DNA of 34,681 nt. Origin: Clostridiales bacterium Firm_05. GTDB taxonomy: Bacteria > Bacillota > Clostridia > Oscillospirales > Ruminococcaceae. Under the pieces are notes generated by a model, which was given only the letters and a program-made list of their open reading frames with translations, did no database searches and was not told the origin of the DNA. Shown one piece after another: positions 9,569 to 16,371 of the stretch. Every line of letters begins with the position of its first letter. The first letter of the stretch is position 1. A program made the position numbers and the translations under genes. Location of the stretch: assembly GCA_001604035.1 (NCBI GenBank), contig LVAK01000038.1, positions 1-34,681 on the forward strand, given 5' to 3'.

Positions 9569-9583
9569 ATATTACCTCTCTGA

Positions 9584-10591
9584 TCAAATAAAATCATCTT
9601 CGTCACACCAGTTTACCAGAACTCCGCCCCATGAAAAACCTGCTCCAAAAGATACAAGGGTAACATATTCCTCTGACTGGATCAGTCCTTTATTAACAGC
9701 TTCAGCAAGTGCGATCATTACCGAACCGGCACCAGTATTTGCGTATTTATGCATATTCGTATAAGCTTTTGATTCTGGTATGCCAAGCTCTTCCATGCCA
9801 AAACGAACCATGTTGATATTAGCCTGATGAGGTATGATCCAGTCAAGCTCATCAAGCTGCTTATCGGATTTTTCAGCAAGACTGCGAATGACATATGGAA
9901 GTATGTATGTACCGAATTTCCATACAGCTTTTCCGTTCATAGTGACTTTGAGCTTCTTCTCCTCAACATTCTCCTTTGTGTAGGGCACTTTTGAGCCTCC
10001 CTCAACGCTTATCTCATCAGCACCCCATTTTCCATCAGCACCTAAAAGAGAAGTGATGATACCCTTTCCATCACAGCAAGGTCTGAGAACTGCTGCTCCA
10101 ACTCCGTCACCAAAATAACCTGATGTCATCTTATCAGTAATATCAATAATTCTTGAATATATCTCGCCGCATACAACAAGAACATTATCATAAGTACCGT
10201 TTTCGATAAACTGCTGTGCAATAACAAGGGAGTAACAGCTTCCAGGGCATCCTCCCACATTCACATCAAAGGCAGCACATCTCTTGGCATTAAGTTTTGC
10301 CTGAAGGATCGCAGCAGTTGAAGGTGCTCTTTTATCAGTATTTATGGCACATACGATAATGAGATCAATATCCTGTGGAGTTATTCCTGCATTTTCAATA
10401 GCCTGAAGGGCAGCAGGATAAGCAAGATCAGAAAAAGCCTGATCCGGTTCAGCGATCCTTCTCTCCTGTATTCCTAATTTTGTCTGTATCCATTCATCTG
10501 TATTATCAACATACTGAACAAGTTCAGCATTTGTCATTACTCTTTCCGGCAGGTAATACCCCATGCCTGCAATTCCAGCATTTCTTTTCAT
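9584..10591 (-). CDS. KASIII-like ketosynthase A, complete Cys-His-Asn triad
   Basis: A FabH-family protein (335 residues from the chosen start) that should prime or extend chains by Claisen condensation of an acyl donor with malonyl-ACP. The triad is complete: Cys115 in NVGGCPG, His255 in IIPHQANIN and Asn285 in YANTGAGS. The FGDGVGAAVL element and the C-terminal VSFGAGFSWGGVLV are also typical. The Cys lies six residues after the conserved Asp (AFDV), against five in E. coli FabH, so the nucleophile loop has one extra residue, as in ketosynthase B. Start: ATG at 10591 lies seven bases after GAGGGA; the ATG two codons earlier (10597) almost touches that SD. The upstream dehydrogenase stop overlaps the SD. 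Confidence is high for family, low for substrate. Confidence 0.93.
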   Translation of the reverse strand: MKRNAGIAGMGYYLPERVMTNAELVQYVDNTDEWIQTKLGIQERRIAEPDQAFSDLAYPAALQAIENAGITPQDIDLIIVCAINTDKRAPSTAAILQAKLNAKRCAAFDVNVGGCPGSCYSLVIAQQFIENGTYDNVLVVCGEIYSRIIDITDKMTSGYFGDGVGAAVLRPCCDGKGIITSLLGADGKWGADEISVEGGSKVPYTKENVEEKKLKVTMNGKAVWKFGTYILPYVIRSLAEKSDKQLDELDWIIPHQANINMVRFGMEELGIPESKAYTNMHKYANTGAGSVMIALAEAVNKGLIQSEEYVTLVSFGAGFSWGGVLVNWCDEDDFI

Positions 10592-10601
10592 TATCATTCC
10601 C

Positions 10602-11432
10602 TCACTTTTTCTTATAAGTGTAAAAGCCTTCTCCGCTTTTCTTTCCGGTCTTTCCGCTTTCTACCATAGTCTTCAGCAGCTCGCAGGGAGTATATCTTTT
10701 ATCGATATTCTCGGAAAGATTTTCCATAACTTTGAGTACAACATCAACACCTAAAGCATCAGCAAGCCTTAGCGGACCAATTGGAAATCCAAGCCCTTCC
10801 TTAGCAATATAGTCAATGTCTTCAGCTGAACCTACTCCTTCTTCGTACATACGAAAAGCTTCATGCATATAAACTGCTATAAGTCTGCTTGTGATAAAGC
10901 ACGGCGAATCCTTGACCGCTACGCCATCCTTATCTATTTTTTTTGTAATGTCTGAAACAATATCAAATGTCTCCTGAGAGGTATATTCGCTTCTTATTAT
11001 CTCAACAAGTCTCATAACCGGAACAGGAGACATAAAATGCATACCTATCACCTTTTCTTTACGTTCGGTAGCCTCAGCAAGACTCTTTATTGAAAGACCT
11101 GATGTATTTGAAGCAAGAATAGCTTCAGGCTTACAGATCTTATCAAGTTTTTCAAGAAGTTCTCTCTTTTTTTCGAGATCCTCAACAATAGTTTCGATAA
11201 CGATGTCACAATCTGCTGTTTCTTTAATATCAGCAGTGAAAACAACATTTCCGAGAACAGTATCATAGTCCTCTTCATTTATCCTTTTTTTATCTAATTC
11301 ATTGCGAAGATAGGGCTCAAAGCTGTTGTCATTCTCTCTATGTTTAACAGCGATCACTTTATAGCCATTTACTGCAAATGACTGAATAATGCCTTTCCCC
11401 ATAAGTCCGCATCCAATAACTGCTATCTTCAA
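10602..11432 (-). CDS. 3-hydroxyacyl-CoA dehydrogenase (Hbd-like)
   Basis: A 276-residue NAD(P)-dependent dehydrogenase of the 3-hydroxybutyryl-CoA type. It has an N-terminal Rossmann motif GCGLMG (7-12), Ser108 in SNTSGLSI, the catalytic His132 in GMHFMSPVPVM, Glu144 twelve residues later in LVEII, and the C-terminal helical domain with GPLRLADALGVD and a terminal GEGFYTY. The Asn that follows the catalytic His by 50 residues in the family (SPGFxxNR) is Ser182 here (SPCFITSR). The start is TTG at 11432, six bases after GGAGGG, which overlaps the stop of ketosynthase B. It lies between the two catalytically complete KASIII genes, so reduction of an acetoacetyl-like intermediate is plausible. 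Related enzymes oxidise glyceryl-ACP for hydroxymalonyl units, but the partner FkbH-like gene and free ACP are absent. Confidence 0.92.
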   Translation of the reverse strand: MKIAVIGCGLMGKGIIQSFAVNGYKVIAVKHRENDNSFEPYLRNELDKKRINEEDYDTVLGNVVFTADIKETADCDIVIETIVEDLEKKRELLEKLDKICKPEAILASNTSGLSIKSLAEATERKEKVIGMHFMSPVPVMRLVEIIRSEYTSQETFDIVSDITKKIDKDGVAVKDSPCFITSRLIAVYMHEAFRMYEEGVGSAEDIDYIAKEGLGFPIGPLRLADALGVDVVLKVMENLSENIDKRYTPCELLKTMVESGKTGKKSGEGFYTYKKK

Positions 11433-11444
11433 TTAAGTCCCTCC

Positions 11445-12425
11445 TTAAATTTCTAACAGAACAGCTCCCCAGCAGAGTCCTGCACCGAATGAGACGAGTA
11501 CGACCTTGTCGCCCTTCTTTATTACTCCACGTTCAATTGCTTCTCCAAGTGCAACCCCAACAGAAGCTCCGCCTGTATTACCATATTTATCAACATTTGT
11601 AAATGTTCTTTCCATAGGCAGACCAAGCTTCGACATAGATTCTTTAATAATGTTTATATTTGCCTGATGTGGGATAATAAAGTCGATATCATCAAGTGTC
11701 ATATTATTTTTAGCAACTATAGATCTGACGGTGTCCGGAAATACAGTTGTTGCAAATTGAAAGATCGCACGCCCATCCATCTTGAAATACTGTCTTCTTT
11801 CCTTGAGAGACTGTTCTGTGATAGGCTCAACTGTGCCGCCGGCCGGAATATAGGCACCATAGTATCCGGAAGGATCGGTATGAAGTTCAGTATCAATGAT
11901 TCCGGGTTTATCAGAAGCCTGAAGAAGAACTGCTGAAGCACCGTCGCCGAGAATGACAGCAGTAAGACGATCATCCCAGTCGATAGCCCTTGAATTCATA
12001 TCGGATGCCGTTACAAGAACGTTCTTGCAGCTGCCATCAGCAATGAACTTTGAACCAATAGTGATACCATAAACAAGTCCAGGACATCCTCCGCACTTTA
12101 TGTCAAATCCGAATGCGTTTTCAGCACCAATTTTTTTCTGGATCTGAACTGCTGTTGCAGGACTTATATGGTCGGGAAGATTCGCAGCAAGAATTATGAG
12201 ATCGACCTGATCTGCTGTGATCCCGGCATTTTTCAAAGCTTTTTCAGCAGCAGCTGCTGCCATATCAGATGTAACCTCACCTTCTGCCGCAACATGGCGT
12301 TCTTTGATACCAATTTTTCTCTGTATCCACTCATCACTTGTATCAAGATAAGAAGCAAGATCATCATTTGTAACTATTTTTTTAGGTATATAAAAACCGG
12401 TTCCGGCTATTTTTGAATAAATCAT
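11445..12425 (-). CDS. KASIII-like ketosynthase B, complete Cys-His-Asn triad
   Basis: A FabH-family protein (326 residues from the chosen start). Cys114 lies in KCGGCPGLVYG, His253 in IIPHQANIN and Asn283 in YGNTGGASVG, so it should condense and decarboxylate normally. It has the same one-residue-longer nucleophile loop as ketosynthase A and is its closest relative here by eye (TSDEWIQRKIG against TDEWIQTKLG). The frame is open 13 codons further upstream into ketosynthase C. The ATG at 12425 is preferred because AGGAG lies eight bases before it and overlaps the TAG stop of ketosynthase C, and because MIYSKIAGTGFYIP matches the family N-terminus. It is followed after 12 bases by the dehydrogenase. 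Confidence 0.93.
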   Translation of the reverse strand: MIYSKIAGTGFYIPKKIVTNDDLASYLDTSDEWIQRKIGIKERHVAAEGEVTSDMAAAAAEKALKNAGITADQVDLIILAANLPDHISPATAVQIQKKIGAENAFGFDIKCGGCPGLVYGITIGSKFIADGSCKNVLVTASDMNSRAIDWDDRLTAVILGDGASAVLLQASDKPGIIDTELHTDPSGYYGAYIPAGGTVEPITEQSLKERRQYFKMDGRAIFQFATTVFPDTVRSIVAKNNMTLDDIDFIIPHQANINIIKESMSKLGLPMERTFTNVDKYGNTGGASVGVALGEAIERGVIKKGDKVVLVSFGAGLCWGAVLLEI

Positions 12426-12436
12426 ATTACACACTC

Positions 12437-13411
12437 CTATGCTCTGATCAACAGTGAACCCCATGTAAATCCCGCACCCTGCACAAGGAAAAGTACATTA
12501 TCACCGCTTTTGATTTTACCATCATTTATCATTTTATAATAATTCATAAATACATCAGCTGATCCACAATCACCATTCTGTGATATATATGAAAAATTTG
12601 TCTGTTTAAGATCATGGCCGTATCTTGTCATAACCTTTTCAAACAGACCAAATCCAACGCTCGGGAAAATAATATAGTCGATATCACTTAATTTCAATCC
12701 GGCTTTTTCTGCTGCCTTTTCACCTACAGTATAAAAATTCTCAACGTTGATGGGCACCATTTCATTTCTAGATTTCTCAATATTAGTAATATCAAAATTA
12801 TAATAGTTGTCAGGATAATCACCGTCAGGCGGATTAATAGTACCAATACGCATTCTTGATATGTCATTAAAATCTCCACGTGAAATAGTATGATGACTTA
12901 ATATCTGATTCCTTTCAGAATCAGCTTCAAGAATTACTGCTGCACCGCACTCGCCGTAAACTAATCTTCCTATATTCCTTTTTCTGATCGATGCATCCCA
13001 CTTTTCAGCTGAATTTATAAGCACCTTATCGTAATTACCAGACTTTATAAAGCTTTCTGCTGTTATGATCGCCGTTACAAAACCGCTGCACCCCTGATAC
13101 ATATCAAAAAAGTCGGCATTGTGCGCTTTGAGCTTATCCTGGACCTCTGCTGAGACCACCCACAGAAGATAATCATGCAGGCTGGCCTGTGTATTAATAA
13201 TAAGACCTATGTCCTCAGGATCCATATATGCATCAGCGATAGCTGCCTCAGCTGCCTTTACAGCCATTTCAGTAGCTGTCAGCTTTGGTTCATAAAGTAC
13301 AGACTCGGCCCCTATCCTGCTGAGTTCATAATCTGAGACACCGGGACAAAGATCACGTACTGCTATTTTTTCATCAGGAATATATGCACCTATTCCGGAT
13401 ATACCTACCAT
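12437..13411 (-). CDS. KASIII-like protein C, Cys kept, His and Asn replaced
   Basis: A 324-residue thiolase-fold protein of the FabH family. The nucleophile Cys108 is in MYQGCSGFVTA at the canonical spacing. The IPHQAN motif is replaced by IIFPSVGF, with Ser251 at the His position, and YGNT is replaced by NGDCGSAD, with Asp281 at the Asn position. His and Asn stabilise the carbanion during malonyl decarboxylation, so it probably cannot do a standard decarboxylative condensation. A covalent acyl-enzyme remains possible. CerJ-type KASIII acyltransferases also have Asp at the Asn position (from memory), so an acyl transfer or release role is conceivable. The ATG at 13411 lies eight bases after GGAGG. 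An alternative role is a partner subunit of another KASIII. Confidence 0.9.
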   Translation of the reverse strand: MVGISGIGAYIPDEKIAVRDLCPGVSDYELSRIGAESVLYEPKLTATEMAVKAAEAAIADAYMDPEDIGLIINTQASLHDYLLWVVSAEVQDKLKAHNADFFDMYQGCSGFVTAIITAESFIKSGNYDKVLINSAEKWDASIRKRNIGRLVYGECGAAVILEADSERNQILSHHTISRGDFNDISRMRIGTINPPDGDYPDNYYNFDITNIEKSRNEMVPINVENFYTVGEKAAEKAGLKLSDIDYIIFPSVGFGLFEKVMTRYGHDLKQTNFSYISQNGDCGSADVFMNYYKMINDGKIKSGDNVLFLVQGAGFTWGSLLIRA

Positions 13412-13442
13412 AGTTTGAACCTCCTTATAAGTTTATCAGTGC

Positions 13443-14438
13443 TCAATACTCGATAAGCTCAGCACACCAAGCGATGCCGCCGATTGTAAAGCTCAGTATA
13501 AGATCACCCTTTTTTATCTTGCCGTCTTTTCTTGCCTTATCAAGAACGATATAAGTATCAGCGCCGCTGAAATGTCCTAATTCAGCTTTGTATTCAAGTC
13601 CGCAGGGAATATCCGGAAGCCCTATTGCTTCAAGTATTTTCTTATCGAACTTCTTCTGCTGAATGATCGAGACAACATAATCAACTTCTGATATATTATG
13701 GCCGGTATTCTCCATCAGTTTATCCGTTATTTCCTTAAATTTATCAAAGAATGCGGGTTTGATATGTTCAAAGTATATATCTGCATTCACCTCAACATTC
13801 TGCTGAAATCCTACTCCATTCCAGACAGTTTCTTCGTTGAAGGGGAAAGCTGTTCCGCCGTATTTTATATAAGCATTCTCGTGATATCTGATCAAGTTGC
13901 TTGTATAGAATCCAAGATACCTGAACTGGGGGCAATTTCTCTTCAAAACTATAGCCTGTCCGCCGGAACTAAGAAATGTTGGCCAGCCGTATCCAAAAAA
14001 GCGTTCTGAACAAACTACCAAAACATTGTTGATGTCATCAGAACCTCTGATCTGATCGACCGCTGTCTCTACAGAGAAGAAATGAGCCGAACATCCACCG
14101 CAGACTTCAAGAGTATCTGCATTTACAGCTTTGAGTTTATCCTTGAGCCATGTACTCATCTGCCAGTGCCAGTAATCGTTTCTGAAAACACATACGACTA
14201 TTAGATCTATTTCTGAAGCATCCATATTTGCGTCCTTAAGTGCTTCCACAGATGCGTTGTATGCCATATGTGTATTTCTGTCAATATCACTTGGTTTGTA
14301 AATAGTATTTATTCCAGCATTTTCATATATCCAGTCTTCAAGGTTAGCTTCTTCTTTTATAGTGTGAGTATCAACTTTTTCTTCAGGAAAGTAAAACCCC
14401 ATTCCAGCAATGCCGACATTACCATTAGTATTCTCCAT
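13443..14438 (-). CDS. KASIII-like protein D, Cys kept, His and Asn positions altered
   Basis: A divergent FabH-family protein, 331 residues from the chosen start. Cys116 is in EVCGGCSAHF. The His region reads DYVVSIIQQKKF, with Ile258 at the aligned position and no His nearby. The Asn region reads LGHFSGAD, with His289 in place of Asn. The C-terminal glycine loop is IGGIAWCAEL instead of SFGAG. Decarboxylative condensation is unlikely unless His289 takes over a catalytic role. ATG at 14438 has a textbook SD (GAGGTGAT plus four bases) overlapping the stop of protein E; a GTG three codons upstream (14447) lies inside that SD. It is the second gene of the operon. The fold assignment is firm from the N-terminal GIAGMGFYFPEE and overall layout; the function is open. 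Confidence 0.88.
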   Translation of the reverse strand: MENTNGNVGIAGMGFYFPEEKVDTHTIKEEANLEDWIYENAGINTIYKPSDIDRNTHMAYNASVEALKDANMDASEIDLIVVCVFRNDYWHWQMSTWLKDKLKAVNADTLEVCGGCSAHFFSVETAVDQIRGSDDINNVLVVCSERFFGYGWPTFLSSGGQAIVLKRNCPQFRYLGFYTSNLIRYHENAYIKYGGTAFPFNEETVWNGVGFQQNVEVNADIYFEHIKPAFFDKFKEITDKLMENTGHNISEVDYVVSIIQQKKFDKKILEAIGLPDIPCGLEYKAELGHFSGADTYIVLDKARKDGKIKKGDLILSFTIGGIAWCAELIEY

Positions 14439-14450
14439 CAATATCACCTC

Positions 14451-15437
14451 TTACTTTTCTATAACCATTGCTTCAACATTTGCATCAATGCCAACTGCAA
14501 TTATCAGAATTTTATCCCCAGATCTGACTGTATTATCATTTACAAAACTGCTTATAACATCTATTACACCAAGTGAGCCTAAGTATCCCCTGTCAGAAAG
14601 CGGATCAATGACATTGCTGCATCCAAAATCGGAAACTATCTCGTCATTGATCTTCTTATTGAACCCACAGATACCAATATAAGATATATCACTTGATGTA
14701 AGACCAGCTTTTTTAAGAGCATTATCTGCTGTTTCTTTTCCAGCTTCAGAAATATGTTCCATCATTCCATTGTAATGCTCCTTATCGAGTATCTCATAGA
14801 TAAACTTATGAGTTCTTGCTATTTCCTGATCTATCTCATTTAGTGTTCCGCCATATCTGAAACCGGATATCATGTTGTATTCACTGAGACTTTTTAGAGC
14901 GATGCTCAGGATCTTATTCCTCTCTCCGCCTTCAGTAAGCATAAGTGCCCCCGCACCATCTCCGAGAAAAGCATCACCAAGTCTTCTATTGTCAGAATGA
15001 TAAGACCATATAAGCGAAGTTGCGATGACCGATCTCGAGATTTGAGGATTACCACGAAGCTGATTGCCCACTGTCCTGATAATCCCTACAGTACCATTAT
15101 TTCCTCTGAAATAATCAGATGAATATATGAGATCCTCAATACGTCCGCCAATTTTTTTAAGAATATTTTTGGATGGATCCATATAGAGATAGTCACTGAC
15201 ACCTTCAGAGATAAATGCTAACTGGTCTATCGATTTAGGATCAATATCGCCGATAGCTTCATTTACAGCTTTTACTGCCATATCAGTGGTGAGTGTGCCT
15301 TTTTCAGCAGCATGAATGCTATTTACACCTTTTTTTAAAACCTCTTCTGTCGATATACCTGCCATTTTTGCAAGTTCATCTGCCGAAATGAGAGACTCAG
15401 GATAAAAAGTTGCCGCTGAATCAATTGAAATATTCAT
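14451..15437 (-). CDS. KASIII-like protein E, all catalytic residues lost
   Basis: The most divergent of the five thiolase-fold proteins (328 residues from the chosen start) and the first gene of the operon. Family traits remain: SAATFYPESLISADELAK at the N-terminus, LGDGAGALML in the middle and a GDKILIIAVG C-terminal strand. The nucleophile region reads DYFRGNNGTVG with no Cys; the only two cysteines are at 257 and 273. The His region is YIGICGFNKKI and the Asn region DRGYLGSLG. It is therefore probably a non-catalytic partner, like PqsB beside PqsC or a chain-length-factor analogue; this is inference. ATG at 15437 is chosen because AAAGGAG lies five bases upstream; the ATG at 15452 lacks a clear SD. 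A terminator-like hairpin precedes it by about 40 bases. Confidence 0.87.
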   Translation of the reverse strand: MNISIDSAATFYPESLISADELAKMAGISTEEVLKKGVNSIHAAEKGTLTTDMAVKAVNEAIGDIDPKSIDQLAFISEGVSDYLYMDPSKNILKKIGGRIEDLIYSSDYFRGNNGTVGIIRTVGNQLRGNPQISRSVIATSLIWSYHSDNRRLGDAFLGDGAGALMLTEGGERNKILSIALKSLSEYNMISGFRYGGTLNEIDQEIARTHKFIYEILDKEHYNGMMEHISEAGKETADNALKKAGLTSSDISYIGICGFNKKINDEIVSDFGCSNVIDPLSDRGYLGSLGVIDVISSFVNDNTVRSGDKILIIAVGIDANVEAMVIEK

Positions 15438-15478
15438 GCTTTCTCCTTTCATTTTACATTTGGATTAGTGATAAATAT

Positions 15479-15515
15479 AAAAAAAACTGAGTGTTTATTA
15501 TAAAACACTCAGTTT
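15479..15515 (-). terminator. Intrinsic-terminator hairpin in the operon leader (possible attenuator)
   Basis: AAACTGAGTGTTT (15484-15496) and AAACACTCAGTTT (15503-15515) are a perfect 13-bp inverted repeat with a six-base loop. Read on the minus strand it ends in eight T (15486-15479). It lies about 40 bases before the first KASIII start codon, downstream of the predicted promoter at 15644-15672, and in the same orientation as the operon. Either it is an attenuator whose read-through controls the operon, or it ends a short upstream transcript. Confidence 0.7.
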
Positions 15516-15533
15516 ATTAACTATACATAATTA

Positions 15534-15602
15534 TTACACTCTATTCACATATACAGAATCATTGCCTTTTTCTGGAGCTTTATGCTTGATGACGAGAACC
15601 AT
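15534..15602 (-). CDS. Possible 22-codon leader peptide
   Basis: A short ATG-to-TAA frame lies between the predicted operon promoter and the terminator hairpin, ending 18 bases before the hairpin. It starts MVLVIKHKAPEK and ends VYVNRV. I see no good SD and no run of one amino acid's codons, as in classical attenuation peptides. It may be a chance frame or the remnant of a longer C-terminus, since the frame is also open upstream for several codons. Confidence 0.15.
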   Translation of the reverse strand: MVLVIKHKAPEKGNDSVYVNRV

Positions 15603-15643
15603 CAATAAATACAATACTCTGCAATTATGGCTTTATAAATATA

Positions 15644-15672
15644 ATGATATTCAGGTTTATGAAATATGACAA
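15644..15672 (-). promoter_or_regulatory. Predicted sigma-A promoter of the KASIII/PKS operon
   Basis: On the minus strand, TTGTCA (15672-15667) and TATCAT (15649-15644) are separated by 17 bases, each one mismatch from consensus. The start point would be near 15637, giving a leader of about 200 bases that contains the short frame and the terminator hairpin. It is the best-placed promoter in this AT-rich stretch, but AT-rich DNA gives chance matches. Confidence 0.5.
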
Positions 15673-15839
15673 TAAAAATACAAACACTAAATATAATGAA
15701 AAATAAGTGTAACAATAAGGATAATAAATCAAAAATGAAACTGGTTATTTTACGATAAAACGATTATTTATGCATAAATTAAAATGATGAAAGTAAAACT
15801 CTTAAATGTATATAAATAATTGACATCACAGTAGAATTG

Positions 15840-16055
15840 TCAGAAAATGTGCAGACAGGGAATACCCGAAATCTTGGATAGGCAGCTGACGGGCTGTGTT
15901 ATGAGCCAACTCCGTCGAATTACTTGTCACCACAAACAGCCGACTGCCTTCATTAAAGCTGTAGCTCCTTTGCGTATTGCAGTAACCGAAGACATATATG
16001 AAGATGACAGTTTTGACCTCTATATTCTGCCTGATTACAGGATGCTTGTCACACG
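15840..16055 (-). ncRNA. Candidate structured RNA of unknown class
   Basis: This stretch is richer in G+C than the AT-rich DNA on either side, has no credible reading frame, and starts right after a perfect-consensus minus-strand promoter. It can form nested helices: AGGCAG (15880-15885) with CTGCCT (15944-15949), and inside it GGCTGT (15892-15897) with ACAGCC (15936-15941). It also forms hairpins CCTG/CAGG (16030-16041) and GGG/CCC (15858-15867). TGTG (15848-15851) near the distal end can pair with CACA (16050-16053) near the start. I do not recognise it as 6S, SRP, tmRNA or RNase P RNA. It could be an independent small RNA or the upstream part of the operon leader. The 3' end is a guess. 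Confidence 0.45.
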
Positions 16056-16061
16056 CTTTTC

Positions 16062-16090
16062 ATTATAACATATCAGAAGAGGATTGTCAA
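16062..16090 (-). promoter_or_regulatory. Perfect-consensus sigma-A promoter, leftward
   Basis: On the minus strand TTGACA (16090-16085), a 17-base spacer (16084-16068) and TATAAT (16067-16062) match the sigma-A consensus at all 12 positions with ideal spacing. Transcription would start near 16055 and run into the candidate RNA and toward the KASIII operon. No protein gene follows directly, which is why a strong non-coding transcript is suspected. Confidence 0.75.
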
Positions 16091-16186
16091 GCGTGCAGTC
16101 AGAAAAAACAAAGAATTTGGTTCTAAGTTTTTCACCGCTCTGCCATATGTCCCGACAAACTGTTAATAAATGTAATAAAATAGTAA

Positions 16187-16215
16187 TTGACTTCAAAATT
16201 CCGGTATGATAAAAT
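16187..16215 (+). promoter_or_regulatory. Predicted promoter for the gene at 16372
   Basis: TTGACT (16187-16192), 17 bases, TAAAAT (16210-16215); each hexamer has one mismatch. It is divergent from the promoter at 16062-16090 and lies about 150 bases before the start codon at 16372. A weaker candidate, TTTACA (16316) with TAATAC (16339), lies closer to the gene. Confidence 0.5.
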
Positions 16216-16371
16216 TTGAATATATTAAGCAGAGATTTTTTTATTCGTGAACAAGTAACTACTCATCTTTATTTTAGTAAACAGTATTGTCTCAAAATTG
16301 TATACGAATCATTTTTTTACATTGCTATGTTATAGTCTTAATACATTATTTATTTCGGTGGTGATATAAAT

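Noticed and set aside
10602-11432. Hydroxymalonyl-ACP pathway (Hbd-like dehydrogenase as in zwittermicin or FK520 clusters)
   Set aside because: The pathway also needs an FkbH-like glyceryl loader, a free ACP and usually an acyl-CoA dehydrogenase; none is present.
9584-15437. Beta-branching cassette (HMG-CoA-synthase-like) for the KASIII genes
   Set aside because: HMGS enzymes use Cys-His-Glu and come with a decarboxylating KS, two enoyl-CoA hydratases and a donor ACP. None of the five proteins has the triad and the partner genes are absent.
15847-16068. 73-codon plus-strand frame in the intergenic region
   Set aside because: It has no ribosome binding site and no recognisable motif, and it lies wholly over the minus-strand candidate RNA and its promoter; the open frame is probably accidental.
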